Assembly: GCA_018434945.1 (NCBI GenBank)
Contig: JAHDOI010000016.1
Span: 79,333-143,332 of the forward strand
Length of the DNA stretch: 64,000 nt
Direction: 5' to 3'
DNA from: Selenomonadales bacterium
GTDB taxonomy: Bacteria > Bacillota > Negativicutes > Sporomusales > UBA7701
Positions 58,549 through 64,000 of this stretch are shown here, piece after piece (within the stretch, counting starts at the first letter, position 1; each line of letters starts with the position of its first letter). Both the position numbers and the translations under genes were made by a program. The notes under the pieces were generated by a model. That model saw only the letters and a list, made by a program, of their open reading frames with translations, had not been told where the DNA came from and searched no databases.

Positions 58549-58665
58549 GTTACCGAGTCGCTTGGTTATGGTATCGGAACGAACTTCCGATATGTAGTGA
58601 GCAAGCCCAGCTCGTTAAATGCGTTAATGCTATGCATTGCATTTTACGATTTGGGCTTGTTCATT
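58549..58665 (+). promoter_or_regulatory. Attenuator-like leader R2
   Basis: GAGTCGCTTGG, hairpin TATCGGAA-CGAAC-TTCCGATA (pairing kept although two base pairs differ from R1), GAGCAAGCCCAGCTCG, then TTGGGCTTG. CAAGCCCA pairs with TGGGCTTG around an inner TCGTTAAATGC/GCATTTTACGA stem. The T-run is short. Confidence 0.7.
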
Positions 58666-58731
58666 TGACAACAGCATATTGTTTGACAAAATCGCCGATC
58701 CGCAGCCGGACGCACGGCCGGAATATCTGGC

Positions 58732-58856
58732 GGTTGCTATGAGTCGCTTGGACTTATGGTATCGAACCCAAACTTCGATATGGAGTAAGCAAGCCTAGCT
58801 CGTAATGACACTGCGATGTTTTTCGTCGTGTTCTTATCGGGATGGGCTTTTTTGGT
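58732..58856 (+). promoter_or_regulatory. Attenuator-like leader R3
   Basis: GCTATGAGTCGCTTGG, hairpin TATCGAA-CCCAAAC-TTCGATA, AAGCCTAGCTCG, inner stem ACAC...GTGT, then CGGGATGGGCTTTTTT. AAGCC pairs with GGCTT before six T, an intrinsic terminator. It is tandem with R2 and 120 bp ahead of the thiolase start. Confidence 0.75.
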
Positions 58857-58976
58857 TTATATGCACCGCCGCGTAACGGTACCCGGGAGGGAAGGCAGCG
58901 GACGACCCGACGGGGAACCCTCTGCGCGAACTGATGCTGATTCTTAATACATAAACGACGAACGGGGGAGACGCTC

Positions 58977-60167
58977 ATGCAGGAAGTTGTCATCGTAAGC
59001 GCGGTGCGCACGCCGATCGGGAAGATCGGCGGCACGCTGCGCGATATTCAGGCGGACGATCTGGCGAGGGATGTTATCGCGGAAAGCATTCGGCGCGCCA
59101 ATGTGGAGCCGGAGTGTATCGACGAGGTTATTTTCGGCCAGACGAAACAGAGCGCCGAGGCCGCCAATCTGGCCAGAGTGGCCGCGCTGAAGGCGGGGGT
59201 GCCGATCGAGGTGCCCGCGTATACGGTGATGCGCCAGTGTGCTTCCGGCCTGCAGGCCGTAAATAACGCCGCCCAGGCGATCATGTGCGGGCTGGCTGAT
59301 ATCGTGGTCGCGGGCGGCACGGAGAGCATGAGCAACGCGGTGTATTATCTGCGCAACGCACGCTTCGGCTATACGGCCGGCAACGGCGTGCTGTGCGATT
59401 CGAATACCGAGAGCCAGGCCCGCTCGCAGCCGATCGAGGTTTACGGGCAGCTGACGATGGGCCTGACGGCGGAAAACCTGGCGGCCAAGTATTCGATCAG
59501 CCGCGAGGCGCAGGATCTGTTCGCCCTGGGGAGCCAGCAGAAGGCGGCGGCGGCGATCGAGGCCGGCAGGTTCGCCGAGGAGGTTTTGCCTGTGGCCGTC
59601 CCCCGCAAGAAGGGTGAGAAGCTGATTTTCGACACCGACGAGTTCCCCCGCCCCACGACGCTCGATGGCCTGGCCGCGCTGCCGCCGGCTTTTTTGAAGG
59701 GCGGCTCGGTAACGGCGGGTAACTCCACCGGCCGTAACGACGGCGCCGCCAGTCTGGTGGTAATGTCGGCCAGGGAGGCGCAGCGGCGAAACCTCAGGCC
59801 GCTGGCGGTGATGCGCAGCCAGGCGGCGGTCGGCGTGCCGCCGGAGATCATGGGCATCGGCCCGGCTTATGCCACAGCCAAAGCGTTGAAGATGGCGGGC
59901 CTGACGCTGGCGGACATCGGTCTGATCGAGATGAACGAGGCGTTCGCCGCCCAGTGCCTGGCGGTGATCAAAGAGCTTGATATGAATACCGATATCCTGA
60001 ACGTCAACGGAGGGGCGATCGCTCTCGGACATCCTCTCGGCTGCACCGGGGCGCGTATCCTGACGACGCTGCTGTACGAGATGAGGCGGCGGAAGGTGAA
60101 GTACGGCCTGGCGACGCTCTGCATCGGCGGCGGCCAGGGCGTGGCCAATGTGGTCGAGCTCGTGTAG
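58977..60167 (+). CDS. Thiolase (acetyl-CoA acetyltransferase family)
   Basis: 396 residues. Nucleophile Cys in RQCASGLQA (about 89), NEAFAAQ, GGAIALGHPLGCTG and CIGGGQG are all intact, so it should be a degradative or biosynthetic thiolase. Acetoacetyl-CoA made from the opposite operon's acetoacetate could be split here to two acetyl-CoA. ATG at 58977 follows GGGGGAG. First gene of the thiolase-ptb-buk-SSS unit. Confidence 0.95.
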   Translation: MQEVVIVSAVRTPIGKIGGTLRDIQADDLARDVIAESIRRANVEPECIDEVIFGQTKQSAEAANLARVAALKAGVPIEVPAYTVMRQCASGLQAVNNAAQAIMCGLADIVVAGGTESMSNAVYYLRNARFGYTAGNGVLCDSNTESQARSQPIEVYGQLTMGLTAENLAAKYSISREAQDLFALGSQQKAAAAIEAGRFAEEVLPVAVPRKKGEKLIFDTDEFPRPTTLDGLAALPPAFLKGGSVTAGNSTGRNDGAASLVVMSAREAQRRNLRPLAVMRSQAAVGVPPEIMGIGPAYATAKALKMAGLTLADIGLIEMNEAFAAQCLAVIKELDMNTDILNVNGGAIALGHPLGCTGARILTTLLYEMRRRKVKYGLATLCIGGGQGVANVVELV

Positions 60168-60205
60168 CCGGCGGACTTAATCGGAGAGAAGCGGGGAAGC
60201 GGCTG

Positions 60206-61114
60206 ATGATTTATAAGAATTTCGATCAACTTATCGGACGGATGGGCACCGGCAAGGGCGGAAAGAGAATCGTGGCGGTGATGGCGGCCGAGGACAGCCA
60301 CACGCTCGAGGCGGTATGCCAGGCGGCCAGGGTCGGCGCGGTGGAACCGCTGCTGATCGGGAGTAAGGATAAGATGAGCGAGCAGCTGATGCTACTGGGG
60401 GAACGGCCGGCGGACTATGCGTTGGTTAACGCCGAGACGCCTGAAGAGGTCGTCTTCAGGGCGGCGGCGCTGGTGAACGCCGGCGAGGCGCACTTCCTGA
60501 TGAAGGGCCTGATCCCGACCGGCGAGATGATGAAGCATCTTCTGAACGAGAAGTGCGGCTTCCGCACCGATGCGCAGCTGTCGCACCTGGGCCTCGTCCA
60601 TATCCCCAATTATCATAAGCTGGTGGGGATAACCGATTCGGCGCTGAATATCCGCCCCGATCTCGCGCAGAAGAAGGGCATGATCGTCAACGCCGTCGGC
60701 GCCATGCTGCGCATGGGGTTCGATGAGCCTAATGTGGCAGTCCTGGCGGCTGTGGAGCAGGTCAACCCGAAGATGCCGGAGACGCTGGACGCGGCCGAGC
60801 TGAAAAGGTTGAACGAGGCGGGCGAGATTGCCGGCTGCGTAATCGAAGGGCCGATTTCCTACGATCTGGCGATCTGCAAGGAGTCGGCGGCGCTGAAGGG
60901 TTACGCCAGCCCGGTCTGCGGCGAGGTCGACCTGATGGTGGCGCCCGATATCGCGGCAGCAAACATTCTGCTGAAGGCCCTCAGGTATTCGGCGGAGGCT
61001 AGCAGCGCGGGGTTCGTGGTCGGCGGCAGTGTGCCGCTGGTGCTGACGTCGCGGGCGGCGGAGGTGGGCAGCAAGTATTTGCCGATATTGCTGGCGGCGG
61101 CGGCTTCGGCGTAA
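60206..61114 (+). CDS. ptb: Phosphate butyryltransferase
   Basis: 302 residues, phosphotransacetylase fold. Family stretches include AAEDSHTLEAVCQAARVG, AHFLMKGLIPTGEMMKHLLN and GCVIEGPISYDLAI. It converts butyryl-CoA or a related acyl-CoA to the acyl phosphate. ATG at 60206 has a weak GGGGAAGCGGCTG site. It is followed by buk, the partner that makes ATP. Confidence 0.94.
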   Translation: MIYKNFDQLIGRMGTGKGGKRIVAVMAAEDSHTLEAVCQAARVGAVEPLLIGSKDKMSEQLMLLGERPADYALVNAETPEEVVFRAAALVNAGEAHFLMKGLIPTGEMMKHLLNEKCGFRTDAQLSHLGLVHIPNYHKLVGITDSALNIRPDLAQKKGMIVNAVGAMLRMGFDEPNVAVLAAVEQVNPKMPETLDAAELKRLNEAGEIAGCVIEGPISYDLAICKESAALKGYASPVCGEVDLMVAPDIAAANILLKALRYSAEASSAGFVVGGSVPLVLTSRAAEVGSKYLPILLAAAASA

Positions 61115-61161
61115 GCCGGCCGAAAGACGCCGCTGTACCATTTGTTTGGGGGGAGCGTCCT

Positions 61162-62241
61162 GTGACGGAACCGGTATACAGAGTGTTGTCGATAAATCCC
61201 GGCTCGACGTCGACGAAGATCGCGGTGTACGAGAACGAGAAGGAGATTCTCCGCAAGACCGTAAATCATAATGCGGAGGAGTTGTCGCAGTTCAGGTCGA
61301 TGGTGGATCAGCTGCCGATGCGCCGGGAGGCGATCACGGCCTGTCTGCAGGGTGAGAAGTTCCCACTCGCCAGCCTGTCGGCGGTGGCGGGCCGGGGCGG
61401 CAAGCTGCCGCCGCTGAAGCGCGGCGCTTACAAGGTTACCAGGGCTATGGTCGATTTCCTCACATACCGGCCGATCGACGACCACGCTTCCAACCTCGGG
61501 GCGATCATCGCCGACAGTATCGCCGCGCCGCTCGGCATCCCGGCGTTTATTTACGACGCGGTCGTCGTGGATGAAATGGAGGACGTCGCGCGGTACTCGG
61601 GCGTGCCGGAGCTGACGCGGCGGGCTTCCTGCCATGTGCTGAACATGAGGGCGGTGTCGATGAAGGTCGCCACCGCGATGGGCAAACGGCTGGAGGACCT
61701 GAACATCGTGGTCACCCACATGGGGGGCGGGATAACGGCGTCGGTTATCAGCAAAGGCCGGATGATCGATGTCCTCACCGACGAGGAGGGGGCTTTCTCG
61801 CCTGAACGGGCCGGCCGGGTGCCGTGCCGCCAGCTGGTCGATCTGTGCTTTTCCGGCAAACACGATCAGCGGTCGGCGATCAAACGCATGCGCGGCAGCG
61901 GCGGGTTGATCGCCTATCTCGGCACGAACAGCGCCCTGGAGGTCGAGGAGAGAATTAAGCAGGGCGACAAGGACGCCGCGAACGTTTATCACGCCATGGC
62001 TTATCAGACCGCCAAGGCTATCGGCGAGCTGGCCACCGTGGTGAGCGGCGCCGTGGATGTCATCATCCTCACGGGCGCAATCGCTTATTCGCAGCTTTTC
62101 ACCGGCTGGGTGGCCGACCGGGTGAAGTTTATCGCCCCGGTCGAGATCGTCGCCGGCGAAAACGAGCTGGAGGCGCTGGCTTACGGCGCCCTGCGGGTGC
62201 TGCGCGGCGAGGAGGGTGCCCGGGAGTTCGACCCGGCGTAG
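61162..62241 (+). CDS. buk: Butyrate kinase
   Basis: 359 residues, acetate/butyrate kinase fold. N-terminal LSINPGSTSTKIAVYEN phosphate loop, the VVTHMGGGITASV core and a closing LTGAIAYSQLFTGWV. It makes ATP from butyryl (or branched acyl) phosphate. GTG at 61162 is 6 nt after GGGGGGAG. Together with ptb it gives substrate-level energy conservation for the carboxylate pathway. Confidence 0.95.
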   Translation: MTEPVYRVLSINPGSTSTKIAVYENEKEILRKTVNHNAEELSQFRSMVDQLPMRREAITACLQGEKFPLASLSAVAGRGGKLPPLKRGAYKVTRAMVDFLTYRPIDDHASNLGAIIADSIAAPLGIPAFIYDAVVVDEMEDVARYSGVPELTRRASCHVLNMRAVSMKVATAMGKRLEDLNIVVTHMGGGITASVISKGRMIDVLTDEEGAFSPERAGRVPCRQLVDLCFSGKHDQRSAIKRMRGSGGLIAYLGTNSALEVEERIKQGDKDAANVYHAMAYQTAKAIGELATVVSGAVDVIILTGAIAYSQLFTGWVADRVKFIAPVEIVAGENELEALAYGALRVLRGEEGAREFDPA

Positions 62242-62294
62242 GTCTGTCGACGCATTTCCGTGTAGCCGCACTTTATGATATGACGAGGGAGAAA

Positions 62295-63704
62295 ATGTCG
62301 ATGCTTTTAACAGGCGGGCATATTGTCGGCATCGTGGCAACGCTTATTCTCATGGTCGCGGTCGGGCTGTACGCCGGCAGCAAGGTCAAGTCGGCCGCGG
62401 ATTTTGCGACCGGCGGGCGGCAGGCCGGCTGGCCGGTGGTCGCCGGGGCGATCATGGGCACATTGGTCAGCGGCGCCTCCACAATCGGCACCGCTCAGCT
62501 GGCTTTTCAATACGGTTTTTCCGCCTGGTGGTTCACGCTGGGTGCGGGGATTGCCTGCGCCGCCCTGGCGCTGGGAACGGCCCGAAGGTTCTATGAGGGT
62601 TCGTGCGAGACGATCGCCCAGTATCTGGTCAAGACGTACGGCACGCCGATCGGGCCGATTTCCACCGTTTTCGGCGCCATGGGGATGTTCCTCAGCATGA
62701 TCAGCCAGGTGCTGGCCTTCATCGCGCTGATGACGACGATGTTCCCCATCAGTCCGGTGATGGCGGCGGCGATCGGGGTCGTGTTCGTGCTTTGCTACGT
62801 ATTGTTCGGCGGCGTGTGGGGCGTCGGCCTGGTCGGTGTGGCCAAGCTCATGCTGCTGTATGTGGCAATGATTTCGTGCGGCGCCCTCGCCCTGACGATG
62901 ATGGGCGGTGTTTCCGGCCTGCAGGCGAGCTTGCCGGCGTTCCCGTGGTTTTCGCTGTTCGGCAGGGGGGTCGAGAAGGATCTTGCCGCCGGCTTCTCGC
63001 TGGTGGTCGGGGTGCTGTCCACCCAGACGTACGCGCAGGCGATCGCGGCCGGGAAGAGCTTCCCTGAGGCGCGCAAGGGGGCGCTGTGGTCGGCGGTCCT
63101 CATACCGCCGATCGGTATCGGCGGCATCATGGTCGGGCTGTTCATGCGGGCCAACTTCCCCGCCACGCCCTCGAGCGAGGTTCTGCCGACATTTATCCTG
63201 GGTTACCTGCCGCCGGTGCTGGCCGGCGTCATCCTGGCGACGCTGCTGATCACTGCGGTCGGCGGCTGGGCGGGGCTGTTGTTCGGCATTTCGACGATGT
63301 TCACGCGCGATATCTATCAGCGCTTTATCAGGCGGCAGGCGCAGCAGCGCGAGGCACTGCTGGTGCAGCGGGCCGCGATCGTCGTTGTGGTGCTTTTGTC
63401 GACGCTCGTGGCGACAGGCAACGCCGGGTCCCTGATCCTCGGCTGGAGTTTCCTGTCGATGGGCCTGCGCGGCTGCACCATTCTCTGCCCGCTCCTGGGC
63501 GCGATGTTCTTCCCCCGCTATCTGACCCCCGCGGCAGGCGTAGCGGCGGCATTCCTGGGGCCGGTGACGAATGTGGCCTGGTTTTTTGCTTTTCCCAAGG
63601 GGGTCGATCCCCTCTATCCCGGCCTGATCGTAAGTTTGGCGACGCTGCTGATCGTAAGCGCGTTCACGAGGAAGAAGGACCAGCGCCAGACGGAGCAAGC
63701 CTGA
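62295..63704 (+). CDS. Sodium:solute symporter (SSS family)
   Basis: 469 residues with about 13 membrane segments. It starts HIVGIVATLILMVAVGLYAG and has KSAADFATGGRQAGWPVVAGA followed by GTLVSGASTIGTAQLAF, the sodium-site region of the family. Relatives carry carboxylates, amino acids or pantothenate. Starts at 62295 (4 nt after GAGGGAG) or 62301 are both possible. Being cotranscribed with ptb-buk, it probably imports the acid or exchanges the product. Confidence 0.87.
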   Translation: MSMLLTGGHIVGIVATLILMVAVGLYAGSKVKSAADFATGGRQAGWPVVAGAIMGTLVSGASTIGTAQLAFQYGFSAWWFTLGAGIACAALALGTARRFYEGSCETIAQYLVKTYGTPIGPISTVFGAMGMFLSMISQVLAFIALMTTMFPISPVMAAAIGVVFVLCYVLFGGVWGVGLVGVAKLMLLYVAMISCGALALTMMGGVSGLQASLPAFPWFSLFGRGVEKDLAAGFSLVVGVLSTQTYAQAIAAGKSFPEARKGALWSAVLIPPIGIGGIMVGLFMRANFPATPSSEVLPTFILGYLPPVLAGVILATLLITAVGGWAGLLFGISTMFTRDIYQRFIRRQAQQREALLVQRAAIVVVVLLSTLVATGNAGSLILGWSFLSMGLRGCTILCPLLGAMFFPRYLTPAAGVAAAFLGPVTNVAWFFAFPKGVDPLYPGLIVSLATLLIVSAFTRKKDQRQTEQA

Positions 63705-63737
63705 TACGGCGACCGCCGCGCTGCACGACTGGAAAGA

Positions 63738-63767
63738 TGAGACGCCCCGTCCGGGGCGTCTCAGGAT
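63738..63767 (+). terminator. Terminator after the SSS symporter
   Basis: GAGACGCCCC-GTCC-GGGGCGTCTC followed by AGGATGTTTT. Confidence 0.8.
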
Positions 63768-63841
63768 GTTTTAGAATCCCCCATAATTCAAGAAGCAATA
63801 AGACATGGCTAACACCTAACCATAAGAAACCGCATTTTGGG

Positions 63842-63902
63842 GCATCAAAAAAGCTACCTTCCTGTCAGCCAGCGCTCCTGGCCAGGATGGTAGCTATCTT
63901 TT
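63842..63902. terminator. Hairpin at the 3' end of the transposase
   Basis: AAAAAAGCTACC at 63848-63859 pairs with GGTAGC at 63889-63894, with CCTG/CAGG inside and T-runs outside. It includes the transposase stop codon and could stop transcription entering or leaving the element. Confidence 0.55.
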
Positions 63903-64000
63903 TCATGTTCTGGCAGGCCGCTGTCAGCAGCACTTGCTCCTGCACGTGTTCCCTCCCCCGGAAACGGCAGTAGCGAAGTCCGTGGAGTTGTTTCGAATCC
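63865..64000 (-). CDS. IS1182-type transposase, C-terminal end (runs off right edge)
   Basis: The last 45 codons read GLRYCRFRGREHVQEQVLLT and end QNMKKIATILARSAG before the TGA at 63865. This matches the usual tail of IS1182-family DDE transposases (GLRRARYRG...EQ.LLTA..QN.KK). The frame is intact as far as it can be followed. The IS terminal repeat should lie between 63768 and 63864 but was not identified. Confidence 0.7.
   Translation of the reverse strand, partial: DSKQLHGLRYCRFRGREHVQEQVLLTAACQNMKKIATILARSAG

Noticed and set aside
57661..58856. T-box, SAM, cobalamin, TPP or other known riboswitch for R1-R3
   Set aside because: None of their core sequences is visible. The genes controlled are not amino-acid or cofactor genes.
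1..64000. tRNA or rRNA genes
   Set aside because: No cloverleaf with a GTTCRA arm and CCA-type end, and no rRNA core sequence, was recognised by eye. A tRNAscan-SE run would settle this.

Overview
The window is GC-rich bacterial DNA with strong AGGAGG ribosome sites and sigma-A type promoters. It carries a gerKA-KB-KC spore germinant receptor operon and an RND-type periplasmic adaptor. Endospores together with an envelope adaptor normally found in diderms point to a spore-forming Negativicutes (Sporomusaceae-like) anaerobe. That placement is inference. No rRNA, tRNA or CRISPR array was seen.

Layout. 1-9.3 kb: deacetylase fragment, YbaK-type deacylase, a divergent Lgt homologue, a DUF1858 redox protein, an ABC-F ATPase with an antibiotic-attenuator-like leader, feoAB, thioredoxin, a CoA-binding protein and an oligopeptide-binding lipoprotein. 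9.3-17.7 kb: a serine hydrolase and an NlpC/P60 peptidase, gluQ, transporters, an acetyltransferase and phosphofructokinase. 17.9-25.5 kb: one minus-strand operon joining a chb-type PTS (IIB, IIC, IIA, GH4 glycosidase, ChbG, HPr) to muramate recycling genes (sugar kinase, murQ, NamZ-type muramidase). 25.7-27.8 kb: DacF, a second deacetylase and a small unknown gene. 27.9-30.1 kb: two YeeE/YedE half-transporters and a radical SAM/SPASM protein. The first yedE has an in-frame TGA at its conserved Cys position, so it is probably a selenoprotein. 30.2-39.9 kb: a peptide-natural-product locus with an XRE regulator, two precursors with doubled nitrile-hydratase-type leaders, one Nif11-type precursor, an NHLM-type HlyD and two NHLM-type ABC exporters, plus an adaptor. 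40.1-45.0 kb: gerK operon and a divergent candidate sigma-G gene. 45.0-51.7 kb: a sigma-54-driven CoA-transferase/B12 mutase/MmgE-PrpD operon with its enhancer-binding activator. 51.8-63.7 kb: divergent operons for carboxylate uptake and breakdown. The minus operon is tctCBA-SDR-BKACE-hydroxyacid dehydrogenase. The plus operon is thiolase-ptb-buk-SSS symporter. 63.9-64.0 kb: an IS1182-type transposase end.

Two non-coding themes run across the window. First, a family of about 115-175 bp palindromic elements (seven full copies and two solo ends) keeps two sequence boxes while its two stems change with preserved pairing. The copies sit almost exactly at stop codons. Second, three copies of an attenuator-like leader lie in front of the two divergent carboxylate operons and flank a DUF3870-like gene.

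How the parts may work together: peptidoglycan turnover (NamZ, MurQ, kinase, PTS, NlpC/P60, peptide-binding protein, DacF) is heavily represented. The right-hand third looks like energy conservation from short-chain hydroxy or keto acids through CoA thioesters and butyrate kinase.
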